Part shown: positions 28,147-37,568 of the stretch, in pieces
Numbering within the stretch: position 1 is the first letter of the stretch
How the letters are laid out: each line of letters starts with the position of its first letter
Source of the DNA: an aff. Roholtiella sp. LEGE 12411
GTDB lineage: Bacteria > Cyanobacteriota > Cyanobacteriia > Cyanobacteriales > Nostocaceae
Assembly: GCF_015206995.1 (NCBI RefSeq)
Contig: NZ_JADEXR010000012.1
Location: 1 to 64,000 of the forward strand
DNA: 64,000 bases
Direction: 5' to 3'
Made by a program: the position numbers and the translations under genes
Notes under the pieces: generated by a model
Seen by the model: the letters and a program-made list of their open reading frames with translations, nothing else
What the model was told of the DNA's origin: nothing
Database searches by the model: none

Positions 28147-28419
28147 TTAACCGTAGTTCTCCAGATTCCCTCCGATTAACCGAGGAAATTGCTGCTGGTT
28201 ACTTCTCGGCTGTAGCTTTTGCTTGTTAATAAGTAAAAGGTAAAAATTTACCTCTTGTCCTGTCATGCGACTGGCAAGATAAAAATCCGGGTGTGGCTTT
28301 TGTAGATGCAGTTTTATCCTGTTTAATTTCCCTACTTCTAACTCAATTAGTTTTCCTGATTTAACAGCCTGTATATAATATTGCTTGCAACTTAAAGAGC
28401 CTTCAGTAAGTTTGCACAT
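28147..28419 (-). CDS. Small protein of unknown function upstream of HetP-family gene
   Basis: A 90-residue frame ([20 protein letters not shown]...), basic, without a membrane segment or recognised domain. Codon use and composition look coding. It is on the same strand as the HetP-family gene, with a 43-bp gap, so cotranscription is plausible. Its C-terminal region ([14 protein letters not shown]) shares the SNQQQ string with the HetP-family protein, probably by chance. I do not recognise it; a role in differentiation would be inference from position only. Confidence 0.5.
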   Translation of the reverse strand: MCKLTEGSLSCKQYYIQAVKSGKLIELEVGKLNRIKLHLQKPHPDFYLASRMTGQEVNFYLLLINKQKLQPRSNQQQFPRLIGGNLENYG

Positions 28420-29438
28420 TTATTTAGGCTAGTAGAGAAATATAATTCATTTTTGAATATCAAGAACAAAATTCAGATTTGTATTATGTATTTGTTCTTC
28501 ATATTATCTGCTAAATTAGCATGTCTATAAATCAAATCTACTGAAAATATTTCAAAACTACCTTATGTATTGTGCAACTTTTGTGTTTGTCCATTTTATC
28601 TAATCTATAGGGGGTATTACCCCTCGCTTACTGTTATTTTTTAACCTTGATTATCCTTAATATACTAGAAAATTTATTATTAACTATGAGGTGTTACACC
28701 CTTCAATTTGGCAGCAATATGGCTAATGTTTGTAAAATTATTGCCAAATATAGTTATTGAGGATTATTTTTGTACTTCAGAGATTAGAAAATTCTATATA
28801 TGGAGAATAAAGGTTTGCTATCAAGGTTTACAGCTATAAAAATTTGACAAAGTTAGAGTAGCTTTTTCGTGATTTTTTCATGATTGTTAGTCAAAAATAA
28901 CAGATAAATATGTTGCGAAAAATTCAAGTTTATGTTATTTTTCAAAAAACCTTAATTACATATCAGCCAAATATAGCAAAACAACTACAAAGAGATGCTT
29001 AAAGAAATAAGTTCATGAAAAATTAAGACTGTATAGCCTGAAATAGTTTAGTAACTTACACAAATTTAATTATTAGAAAAATTACTAATCTTACTTAGTA
29101 AGAGTATGATATACATCTCTGACATCTAATCAAATAATAAAAGTAAAATTATAAATGCAATTGTAGTTGGGTAAATTAATAATAAAACTGCCAATTGCCG
29201 TTACTTCCTGATGAGTGCCTTGTTGAGTAAAGATACCTGGGTATATAACGAGGAGAGAGTCGGCATGACGAACAGTGGAGAGACGACGGGAGATGAGAAA
29301 GGTAGTAAGTAAACCATCAATAAAAATTTTTCAGCGTTAGAGAGACTTTTTCGCTTTTGAGAGCATCCAAATTTTCTGTGGGGTTTAAAAGCAGGGCATA
29401 CCCTGGGCGCAAGAACCATCGCCTACACCTGCCTCTTA
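28420..29438. other. AT-rich intergenic region upstream of HetP-family genes
   Basis: About 1 kb, strongly AT-rich. It includes two palindromes at 28611-28623 and 28690-28700. No supported gene. A minus-strand frame at 29201-29419 has poor composition and no family resemblance. This should hold the promoter of the 90-residue/HetP pair. Confidence 0.6.
28611..28623. promoter_or_regulatory. HetR-box-like palindrome
   Basis: GGGGTATTACCCC, followed by TCG, in a region that is otherwise nearly all A/T. The known HetR target in the Anabaena hetP promoter has the form GAGGGGTCTAACCCCTC, i.e. four Gs and four Cs around a 5-nt centre; the geometry is the same here with a different centre. It lies ~190 bp upstream of the start at 28419, a normal distance for HetR-regulated promoters. 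A weaker related palindrome, GGTGTTACACC preceded by TGA, is at 28690-28700. The assignment is by analogy. Confidence 0.5.
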
Positions 29439-29732
29439 TCAATATGCGATCGTTTTAACTCGCCAGACAATTACATAATGAATTGCTTGCCAATGAGCTA
29501 TCCAAGGGTTATAATATGAGTCCAACTTACTTAAGCTCGCCCTTACCGATAGCACTTCATATCCTAAAGTTTGGGCTGCTTCTGCTAAATTCTGGACAGA
29601 CGCACCCATACAATCTCTCCGTGCCAAGTTACGCAAGGTGTTGAGGCTCAAGCGTTTACCCCCGTATTGGCAGGTATCATTTCTCAGTAGCTTTCCGTAA
29701 GGGAAAGTTTGGAAAAAAAATTTTACTAGCAA
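29439..29732 (-). pseudogene. C39 peptidase-like fragment of an ABC exporter
   Basis: About 97 residues. The part from YGGKRLSLNTLRNLARRD through GASVQNLAEAAQTLGYEV to IAHWQAIHYVIVWRV is the C39 bacteriocin-peptidase domain found at the N-terminus of peptide-exporting ABC transporters (HlyB/HetC type). The catalytic His region (HYVIVW) remains, but the Cys box (normally DCGxACL) is replaced by unrelated residues, and no transmembrane or ATPase domain follows. It is a remnant. On the minus strand it precedes the HetP-family gene, which recalls the hetC-hetP order in Anabaena; homology to HetC specifically is not shown. Confidence 0.6.
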
Positions 29733-30356
29733 AACCGAATTCCTGTTTATACCACAGTATTAATCATCTTCTGATGCATTCTGATAAAATTTCGACTCTC
29801 GTTGTCAATAAACATCTCATACTTGATTCAAAGTTTTACTTGCTCTTTATCCAGTATTCATTCCTTGAGTTGTCCTAATTTTTACGTTGAAATTGCCGTC
29901 GAATAATTTGTTTCGGAATAAAATTGACAATTGTGAACATAATCTGGGAAATATTAGGAATTTTTATGGATGGATCTGGTGATATTGGCATTTTTTTAAC
30001 CAGTAGTCTGGAGTTCTAAATCTTTCAACTCTTACCATTACTTAAATTTTTCTTCGCTTCCGGAAACACCCGGAAAATAAAATGTTAGATGTAGTCTCTG
30101 CTTTATCAGATGAATACTAGGTACATTTTGAAACGCACATACGAAAACATCTATATGTGTCTACATGTATCTAAAGTTGCAAATCAAAAGTTAGATGACT
30201 CGGCGATTGAGCGCACTAATAACGTAGCTGTCAACCTCAATGGCGTTGTTCGCAAATGCCTAAAACCTCCATATTAAAAGAGATTCATCAGCAGTGGTTA
30301 GTAGTGATTACAACTGACCACTGTTGATCTTTAAGATGATTTTGGTTGATACACCA
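29733..30356. other. Intergenic region
   Basis: 624 bp between the C39 fragment and the GH116 gene. I see no gene, no clear repeat and no defined regulatory site. On the minus strand it would contain the missing 5' part of the C39 gene, but I could not recover the reading frame. Confidence 0.55.
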
Positions 30357-32762
30357 TTACTTAATAGCTAAGTAAATTGCCCAAATTGCCATTGCCCGGA
30401 GGTACGTACTAGCACGGAAAGTACCAGCAGCGGTGATAGCTTCAGGTGTGCGGAATTGCAGCCCATTATCGTAAATTTGTTGTACCACAGCTTGTGTCAA
30501 CTTAAATGCTTCATCCTTCATTCCCATCTGCACAAGAAAAGCCGCTAGTCCAAAGTTTATTCCCGTCCAGACTTCCAGCGGATGAGTAGCTTTAGGGTTT
30601 TCTGGTGAACCATCGGGACGAACACCATTAGCAGCACCAAACTCACCTTGGCAGAATTTCACAAAGCAAGCATCATAAACAGTTTTCAGGGCACAAAGGG
30701 CGCGATCGCTTGGTACAATATCTGGTAATTCCAACAGACGCGCGTAGAATTGTCCGCACAACTGATCTGCCATCACCACATCAGAACCACTCTGACTATC
30801 AAGTTTGTAATATTGACCATTCCAAAGTTTTTCGTCGTAGATGGGGCGAGATTGTTCTAACCAGTTTTCATAGGTGGATTTTTGAACCGCCATCGCCCTA
30901 ATATCGCCAAGATTGTGATTTAATAAAACTTCGCTGATGGCGATCGCTGCTTGTAGCGCCGCTAACCACAACCCACCACAATAGGCGCTTACGCCTTGTA
31001 ATCGCCAATCATCAAAGGTTTGATCAGGCGCACCGGAATTTTCCGGAATCCCATCACCATCAAGATCAAAAGTTTTTAGGTAGTCGAGGGTTTGGGCGAT
31101 CGCATCCCAGCAATCTGCTAAGAATTCCACATCGTCAGCACCCGTGAGTAGAAAATCTCGGTATACTTGCAATACAAAGTCACTACCTAAATCTTTCCAT
31201 AAATTGCAGTCTTGATAGCTGGTGTAGTTGGTTTTTTCCCAAACGTGTTCATTGGGTGCGCCTAAATCGTGGGGTGTTGCACCTGGGACTTTGCGAACTG
31301 CGATCGGACTTTCTGCCTTGATTGTCAAGTAATAGCCAATTATCCGGGGAGTATTATCACCTTGAGGAATTGCGCGTGCAAATGCGCGCATCACCGACTT
31401 TTCCAGCTCGGGAAACAGCATCAGCAGAGCAAAAGAACCATACAACCGCACATCTAGACTTTCGTACCAGCGGTAATCTAAGCATTCTAATACTGCAAAC
31501 TGACCGATGGGGTCAAGTTTTGATGCAGCACTCCAGAGAGTACCGCCGCTGGTGAGATCGTAAAGCTCATTAAATAGAGCCATTTTAAACCAATCGGGTA
31601 AATCTTCTCGGTCGAGAATGGGTTGTTGCCAACTTTGAATCTGCGATCGCCAACTTTGGTATTGTTGTAGCGCAGTAGATGCGATCGCCCAAGCATTATT
31701 GCCATCATTACCAAAAAAGTCTGTATATCTGCGGTAATAGTTAACCCCCGCGGCAAATTCTGTGATCGGGAAATCCCAAGCCAGTACAATAGGGATTTCT
31801 AGAGTTTCGCCTGGTTGGAGAGTAAAACGAAGTGCGATCGCAGCCCCTATTTGTTCACCTTCTAGCGCTGGAGTTGCATCTATATAATTAGGCAAAGAGC
31901 CATCAGCCGCGAAACTTTGCCACACATCCTCACCCATTCCCACAGGATTCCAGCGGGTGTGGTGAAACGCTTCCACTTGGGGATGTTTGAGCGTCGCAAT
32001 ACACCAGCTTCCATCCCCTTCCTGCAAAGCATCATTACCAACTCGACCTAAAACACAGCCAAATTGTTGTGTATTTTCAACTATCTGGTTATAGTTCCCT
32101 TTACTTTCGCCCCAGCGCGGTTGATATTCGTAAACTGGACTACCATCATCGCGCACCCGCACTTTAGGAGATTTGAGGGCGTTGGTAAACCAGCCCACCA
32201 TATTTTGCCAAGTGAGCATAATGCTAAGGGTAATAGGTGTATCTGTAGGGTTGTGAGCATTCCAGAGGAATACTGCCACAGGGTAGCTAGTTTCTTGGTA
32301 ATTATCTGCCCATACTGGGGAAAATTGCTCACAAGTCAACTGTGCTTGAAATACATTTTCATACACAAACCAGCTACGTGGGTATAGCGCGTGATAATTG
32401 CCTGTCCCCTCCGTACCGTCAAGTGTAGGATACCAGTGCCAAGCTTTGAGAGTGCCATCTTCTGGCGCTTGCGTACATAAAGCGTAGGCTTGGGAAGAAG
32501 AGCTATTAGACTCAAATACACTGAATTGACAGGCAAAGACGTTCTTGAAGATATGTTCACCGCCATCAATATGCCACAGATTAAAATCTCCCCGTGAAGA
32601 ACGACCGATGCAACCTGCACCAAAGCCACCTAAAGGCATACCATGCCAAGGGCCATCATCGATATTACTAATGTAGCGGACGGTATAAGGCTTATCCCAG
32701 CCTAAACCAATGGGACGACTCCAAGTGCAAGAGGGAATTTTGGGGGAGAGTTGATTAGTCAT
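30357..32762 (-). CDS. GH116 beta-glucosidase (GBA2/glucosylceramidase-like)
   Basis: An 801-residue protein of glycoside hydrolase family 116, which includes human GBA2 and archaeal beta-glucosidases/xylosidases. The N-terminal beta-sandwich contains WPVLKGYP-equivalent segments such as DGPWHGMPLGGFGAGCIGRS and the paired WHW/FVYENVF region. The C-terminal (alpha/alpha)6 barrel contains PHDLGAPNEHVWEKTNYTSY, WKDLGSDFVLQVYRDFL, and DWRLQGVSAYCGGLWLAALQ. The substrate is a beta-linked glucoside; glucosylceramide is a family association and need not apply in cyanobacteria. No signal peptide. Full length for bacterial members (about 800). Confidence 0.9.
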   Translation of the reverse strand: MTNQLSPKIPSCTWSRPIGLGWDKPYTVRYISNIDDGPWHGMPLGGFGAGCIGRSSRGDFNLWHIDGGEHIFKNVFACQFSVFESNSSSSQAYALCTQAPEDGTLKAWHWYPTLDGTEGTGNYHALYPRSWFVYENVFQAQLTCEQFSPVWADNYQETSYPVAVFLWNAHNPTDTPITLSIMLTWQNMVGWFTNALKSPKVRVRDDGSPVYEYQPRWGESKGNYNQIVENTQQFGCVLGRVGNDALQEGDGSWCIATLKHPQVEAFHHTRWNPVGMGEDVWQSFAADGSLPNYIDATPALEGEQIGAAIALRFTLQPGETLEIPIVLAWDFPITEFAAGVNYYRRYTDFFGNDGNNAWAIASTALQQYQSWRSQIQSWQQPILDREDLPDWFKMALFNELYDLTSGGTLWSAASKLDPIGQFAVLECLDYRWYESLDVRLYGSFALLMLFPELEKSVMRAFARAIPQGDNTPRIIGYYLTIKAESPIAVRKVPGATPHDLGAPNEHVWEKTNYTSYQDCNLWKDLGSDFVLQVYRDFLLTGADDVEFLADCWDAIAQTLDYLKTFDLDGDGIPENSGAPDQTFDDWRLQGVSAYCGGLWLAALQAAIAISEVLLNHNLGDIRAMAVQKSTYENWLEQSRPIYDEKLWNGQYYKLDSQSGSDVVMADQLCGQFYARLLELPDIVPSDRALCALKTVYDACFVKFCQGEFGAANGVRPDGSPENPKATHPLEVWTGINFGLAAFLVQMGMKDEAFKLTQAVVQQIYDNGLQFRTPEAITAAGTFRASTYLRAMAIWAIYLAIK

Positions 32763-32929
32763 CGCCTAATGTTACGCGTGCAGTTACGTCAGTAAGCAAC
32801 TCAGGGCTGAAGCCACTGAGCTTTAGCCCAGATCGAGCATCCCAAACAAAGACGTTTGTCCTTGCAACTGACACATGAAGACTAGCGCGATGTGCGATTT
32901 TTCTCAAGGGGCACGGCATTGCCGTACCC

Positions 32930-33310
32930 CTACGTCGTATGCGTGTGCTTATTTTCAGGAAACTTACACTTAACCTCAATTTCAAAATTACTCTCCGCGG
33001 AACCTTCAGTTACGAAAGGGATACCAGTTTTTCCGCCTATCTTCAAGCCAAACTTCAAAGTAATCTCTTCAACTTCAGCTGCACCTAAATTTTTGAAAGC
33101 GCCAATAGCATATTTGGTATAAGCTCGAATTTGATGGTGAACTTCCTCAATCTTGACAAATGCCTCTTCTCGAAAGCCGTAGGATTCTTTATCGTCATCA
33201 ACCTCTGGTGTAAGTACTTCTGGAACAGTTGGCGTTTCCTTTGACTCGAAGAGAATTGTATAGATTTCCCCGTCTTCTTCAAAGACTAAACGTTCTATGT
33301 TCGACATCAA
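32930..33310 (-). CDS. Trypsin-co-occurring domain 1 (CU044_2847 family) protein
   Basis: A 126-residue soluble protein beginning MSNIERLVFEEDGEIYTILF. The core KLGLKIGG-like segment (LKFGLKIGGKTGIPFVTEGS followed by ESNFEIEVKC) is the mark of the CU044_2847/Trypco1 family. This family is encoded beside trypsin-like proteases, caspases and STAND NTPases in predicted conflict systems of multicellular bacteria. Here it is divergent from a caspase-nSTAND-WD40 gene, 64 bp apart, fitting that pattern. Its biochemical role is unknown; an adaptor or sensor role has been suggested for the family. Confidence 0.75.
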   Translation of the reverse strand: MMSNIERLVFEEDGEIYTILFESKETPTVPEVLTPEVDDDKESYGFREEAFVKIEEVHHQIRAYTKYAIGAFKNLGAAEVEEITLKFGLKIGGKTGIPFVTEGSAESNFEIEVKCKFPENKHTHTT

Positions 33311-33374
33311 GCCCTCAGATTTTAAGTGTATTTACGTTATCTTATTCTGTAACAGACAACTTAAATATGTATAG

Positions 33375-36300
33375 ATGGCTCGTTACGCGCTTGTAGTTGG
33401 CATTACAGATTACAAAAGTCAGATTAACAACCTCACAAAACCAGCTACGGATGCAGAAGCAGTCGCGCAGGTACTAAAAGCGCATGGTGATTTTGAGGAT
33501 ATTGCCGTTCTCAAGGGGAAAGTTTGTACAACTAAGTTGGCTGAAGCTTTAAAAACACTTTTGCAACAACAAGCAGTTAAAAACGAAGCCCTAATTTACT
33601 TTACAGGGCATGGCATCACCGTCTCTGACAGCTTAGGAACACAACAAGCATATCTAGCAACTTATGACTTGACAATTGTGACTCAAGGTAAGCAAATTAT
33701 TGAACAAACAGGCGGGATTAGTCTTCTGAGTCTCAACAATTTAATTAGAGACTCCGACCTGAGTAGTCTAGTAGTGCTGTTAGATTGCTGTCATAGCGGT
33801 GAATTTTTAGAACGCAATCTCATCGAAAAAACTCTGACTGCCTTTATTTCACAGCGCGATTACTACTTTATTGCTGCTTGCAGAGGTTTTCAACAAGCTT
33901 ATGCAAATAAAAGTGAGCAACATAGTATTTTTACAACAGCTTTGCTGGCAGGTTTATCACCAAACAACACTAATGATCATGGAAAAGTGACAGGCGATCG
34001 CCTTTTCGATAAACTTGCTACAGAACTCAAAGGCAGTGGTCAAGAACCAATCCGCATGGGTTGGGGGCGTTCCATTACTCTAATTACCCACAACAATCAA
34101 ACACAAGCTCCAACCTTTGAGGTAAAGGAAGAATGTCCTTACCAAGGTTTAAAAGCCTTTGAAGCTGAACAAAAACAGTTTTTCTTTGGGCGCAAGCAGG
34201 TTGTGAGGAAGATTTTGGAGAAACTGGCACAAAAGCCCTTTGTTCCGATTATTGGTGCTTCCGGGAGTGGTAAATCTTCTGTAGTTCAGGCGGGTTTGAT
34301 TCCAGAATTAGATGATAGTGTCTGGCAAATTTTACCGCCAATTAAGCCAGGATTTCAGCCTTTGCAGGAATTGCGAGGAACTCTGAAAGCATTTTTTCAG
34401 GGAGCGAAAACAGAAAGATTGCTTTGGGAGTTGATTACTAATGAAGCGAATCCTTTACCTAGAATTTTGGAGCATCTCACAGGGGCAGAAAAATTTTTAT
34501 TGGTAGTAGATCAGTTTGAGGAACTATTTACTGTCTCTGTTGCTGAAGACAAGCACAGATTTATTGAATTGCTGACTCAGGTAGTAGAGATAACCGATTC
34601 GCGGTTAGCAGTTGTGATTACCATGCGATCGGATTTTCTAGAACGATGTTTAGACTTTCCGTCTTTAAATAAATTGATTGAAAATCAGCTTGTTTTGATG
34701 CCGCGTATCACTGGAGTTGATTTAAAAGAGACAATAACCGAACCTGCTAAACTCCAAGGTCATAGTGTTGAAGAAAAACTAGTACTGAAAATTTTAGAAG
34801 ATGTTGGTAAAGAACCGGGATACTTGCCGTTGATGGAGTTTGCTTTAACTAGACTCTGGGAAAAACGCGACCAACAAAAGCATCAGCTCACCTTAGAACA
34901 GTATGAAAACTTCCAAGGATTGACAGGGGCGCTGAATCTTCATGCAGAAAATGTTTATCTTTACGAAGATTATCAGCAGGATCCCCCGACTAAAGAACGA
35001 GATGAACAACAGAAAAACTGGATTCAGCAAATTTTCCTGCGATTAGTGCGAACGGGAAAGGGGGAAAAGGATACCAGACAGCGTCAACCAAAAGTTGAAC
35101 TGTTAACCATTGCAAGTAATGAGCAAGAAAAGCAGGAAGCATTAAGTGAATTGCTAGATGAAGGATTAGTGAAAGGACGTTTGCTGGTAGCTGGCAAAGA
35201 TGAACAAGAAAAAGCGTGGATTGATTTAGCTCACGAAGCCTTAATTGAGGGTTGGCAGCGATTTGCCCAATGGCGACAACAAGACCGAGATTTGCGACGG
35301 TTGAATGATAGGTTAGCTGATGCTTTACGCGAGTGGTTGAACAGAAGGGAGAATGAAAAATACTTAATACAGGGGGGATTGCTGGCAGAGGTGCGGGAAA
35401 ATTGGGAACAGCTAGAGTCTTTATCATCACCTCAAACAAAGAATTTTTACCAACTCAGCGATGCTTTTGAACAGCACCAGATTGCCACATTAGAAAAAGC
35501 GCTCACTGAATCACAATTGCGAGAAAAAGCCGCGAGGGTAGAGAATTTATTGTCTTTCTACCCCCTAGATAGTCTGGTTTTGGCAATTCAAGCTATGGGT
35601 GAGAATCTAGAGAAATTACCTCAGCAGATTCTTGCACCAGTTGAGAATAGTTTGAATCGGGTAATGAATAAAGTAAGAGTCTCCATTCCGTTCCGTGGTC
35701 ATGAGGGTTTGGTTAATTCTGTCGCTATTAGCGCCGATGGCCAGACGATTGTCAGTGGTGGTCGTGACGGCACGGTGCGGTTGTGGAATCGCCAAGGTTT
35801 TCCCTTAGCTGAACCATTGCGTGGTCATAAGGGTTATGTCAGGTCTGTCGCTATTAGCGCCGATGGGCAGACGATTGTCAGTGGCGGTAGTGATGGCACG
35901 GTGCGGTTGTGGAACCACCAAGGTCTTCTCTTAGCTAAATCATTGCGTGGTCATGAGCATGTTGTCTCTTTTGTTGCTATTAGCGCCGATGGCCAGACGA
36001 TTGTCAGTGGCGGTAGTGGTGGCACGGTGCGGTTGTGGAACCACCAAGGTCTTCTCTTAGCTGAATTATTGCTTGATTATCAGGGTTTGGTCAATTCTGT
36101 CGCTATCAGCGCCGATGGGCAGACGATTATCAGTGGCGGTAGTGATGGCACGGTGCAGTTGTGGAACCACCAAGGTCTTCCTTTAGCTAAACCATTGCGT
36201 GGTCATAAGGGTAGTGTCAATTCTGTCGCTATTAGCGCCAATGGGCAGACGATTATTAGTGGCGGTAGTGATGGCACGGTGCAGTTGTGGAACCACCAAG

Positions 36301-37568
36301 GTCTTCCTTTAGCTAAACCATTGCGTGGTCATAAGGGTAGTGTCAATTCTGTCGCGATTAGCGCCGATGGGCAGACGATTATCAGTGGCGGTAGTGATGG
36401 CGCAGTGCGGTTGTGGAACCACCAAGGTTTTCCTTTAGCTGAACCATTGCTTGATTATCGGGGTTTGGTCAAGTCTGCCGCCATCAGTGCCGATGGGCAG
36501 ACGATTGTCTGTGGTGGTGGTGACGCCACGGTGCGGTTGTGGAACCACCAAGGTTTTCCCTTAACTGAACCATTGCGTGGTCATAAGGGTAGTGTCAATT
36601 CTGTCGCCATCAGCGCCGATGGGCAGACGATTTTCAGTGGGGGTAGTGAGGGCACGGTGCGTTTATGGAACCGCCAAGGTCTTCCCTTAGCTGAACCATT
36701 CCGTAGTCATGAGCATGTTGTCTCTTCTATCGCCATCAGCGCCGATGGGCAGACAATTGTCTGTTGTGGTGGTGAGGGCACGGTGCGGTTGTGGAACCAT
36801 CAAGGTTTTCCCTTAGCTGAACCTACCGTTGATTATCAAGGTTATGTCAATTCTGTCGCCATCAGCGCCGATGGGCAGACGATTATCAATGGCAATAGTT
36901 ACGGCGCAGTTCAGTTGTGGAACCACCAATGTCTTCCCTTAGCTGAACCATTGCGTGGTCATAAGGGTAGTGTCAATTCTGTCGCCATCAGCGCCGATGG
37001 GCAGATAATTGTCAGTGGGGGTAGTGATGGCACAGTGCGGTTGTGGAACCGCCAAGGTTTTCCCTTAACTCAACCATTGCGTGGTCATAAGGGTTATGTC
37101 AATTCTGTCGCCATCAGCGCCGATGGGCAGACGATTGTTAGTGGGGGTAGTGACGGCACAGTGCGGTTATGGAACTGCCAAGGTCTTTCCTTAGCTGAAC
37201 CATTGCGTGGTCATGAGGGTGATGTCAATTCTGTCACCATTAGCACAGATGGGCAGACAATTGTCAGTGGGGGTAGTGACGGCACAGTGCGGTTATGGAA
37301 TCGCCAAGGTCTCCCCTTAGCTGAACCATTGCATAGTCATGAGGGTAGTGTCAATTCTGTCACCATTAGCACAGATGGGCAGATAATTGTCAGTGGCGGT
37401 GCTGACGGTACGGTGCGGTTGTGGCGGGGTGGTTGGCGTGGATGGTTGCAAGTCTGTTGCGACAGGTTGCGCTACCATCCCATCTTCACCAATCCGCAAA
37501 CAGAGGAAGCCAAGGCAGCCTGCGAAGTCTGCCGTAAATATGTTTGGATTGACACTCCCCACGCATGA
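33375..37568 (+). CDS. Caspase-like protease fused to nSTAND NTPase and 14 WD40 repeats
   Basis: A 1397-residue multidomain protein. Residues 1-~235 are a C14 caspase-like domain with His79 (YFTGHG) and Cys139 (LLDCCHSG) forming the dyad. Residues ~253-700 are an nSTAND1 NTPase: the lead-in CPYQGLKAFEAEQKQFFFG, Walker A GASGSGKS (294-301) and Walker B LLVVDQFEELF. Residues 771-1358 are fourteen 42-residue WD40 units, enough for two seven-blade propellers. The C-terminal piece CCDRLRYHPIF...ACEVCRKYVW is common in such proteins. The last residues and stop come from an adjoining insertion-sequence end. Likely an autoinhibited sensor whose propellers recognise a trigger and whose NTPase oligomerises to activate the protease; that mechanism is inferred from STAND proteins. 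Confidence 0.92.
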   Translation: MARYALVVGITDYKSQINNLTKPATDAEAVAQVLKAHGDFEDIAVLKGKVCTTKLAEALKTLLQQQAVKNEALIYFTGHGITVSDSLGTQQAYLATYDLTIVTQGKQIIEQTGGISLLSLNNLIRDSDLSSLVVLLDCCHSGEFLERNLIEKTLTAFISQRDYYFIAACRGFQQAYANKSEQHSIFTTALLAGLSPNNTNDHGKVTGDRLFDKLATELKGSGQEPIRMGWGRSITLITHNNQTQAPTFEVKEECPYQGLKAFEAEQKQFFFGRKQVVRKILEKLAQKPFVPIIGASGSGKSSVVQAGLIPELDDSVWQILPPIKPGFQPLQELRGTLKAFFQGAKTERLLWELITNEANPLPRILEHLTGAEKFLLVVDQFEELFTVSVAEDKHRFIELLTQVVEITDSRLAVVITMRSDFLERCLDFPSLNKLIENQLVLMPRITGVDLKETITEPAKLQGHSVEEKLVLKILEDVGKEPGYLPLMEFALTRLWEKRDQQKHQLTLEQYENFQGLTGALNLHAENVYLYEDYQQDPPTKERDEQQKNWIQQIFLRLVRTGKGEKDTRQRQPKVELLTIASNEQEKQEALSELLDEGLVKGRLLVAGKDEQEKAWIDLAHEALIEGWQRFAQWRQQDRDLRRLNDRLADALREWLNRRENEKYLIQGGLLAEVRENWEQLESLSSPQTKNFYQLSDAFEQHQIATLEKALTESQLREKAARVENLLSFYPLDSLVLAIQAMGENLEKLPQQILAPVENSLNRVMNKVRVSIPFRGHEGLVNSVAISADGQTIVSGGRDGTVRLWNRQGFPLAEPLRGHKGYVRSVAISADGQTIVSGGSDGTVRLWNHQGLLLAKSLRGHEHVVSFVAISADGQTIVSGGSGGTVRLWNHQGLLLAELLLDYQGLVNSVAISADGQTIISGGSDGTVQLWNHQGLPLAKPLRGHKGSVNSVAISANGQTIISGGSDGTVQLWNHQGLPLAKPLRGHKGSVNSVAISADGQTIISGGSDGAVRLWNHQGFPLAEPLLDYRGLVKSAAISADGQTIVCGGGDATVRLWNHQGFPLTEPLRGHKGSVNSVAISADGQTIFSGGSEGTVRLWNRQGLPLAEPFRSHEHVVSSIAISADGQTIVCCGGEGTVRLWNHQGFPLAEPTVDYQGYVNSVAISADGQTIINGNSYGAVQLWNHQCLPLAEPLRGHKGSVNSVAISADGQIIVSGGSDGTVRLWNRQGFPLTQPLRGHKGYVNSVAISADGQTIVSGGSDGTVRLWNCQGLSLAEPLRGHEGDVNSVTISTDGQTIVSGGSDGTVRLWNRQGLPLAEPLHSHEGSVNSVTISTDGQIIVSGGADGTVRLWRGGWRGWLQVCCDRLRYHPIFTNPQTEEAKAACEVCRKYVWIDTPHA
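35685..37448 (+). repeat. 126-bp tandem repeat, 14 units (WD40 blades)
   Basis: Fourteen back-to-back 126-bp units inside the caspase-nSTAND gene, each encoding one blade (SVAISADGQTIVSGGSDGTV core). DNA identity between units is very high, including third positions. Units 4, 7 and 10 carry DYQG or DYRG in place of GHKG, so a three-unit higher-order period is visible. Confidence 0.9.

Noticed and set aside
29201-29419. A 72-codon minus-strand frame downstream of the C39 fragment
   Set aside because: Poor composition, no family resemblance and no ribosome binding site.
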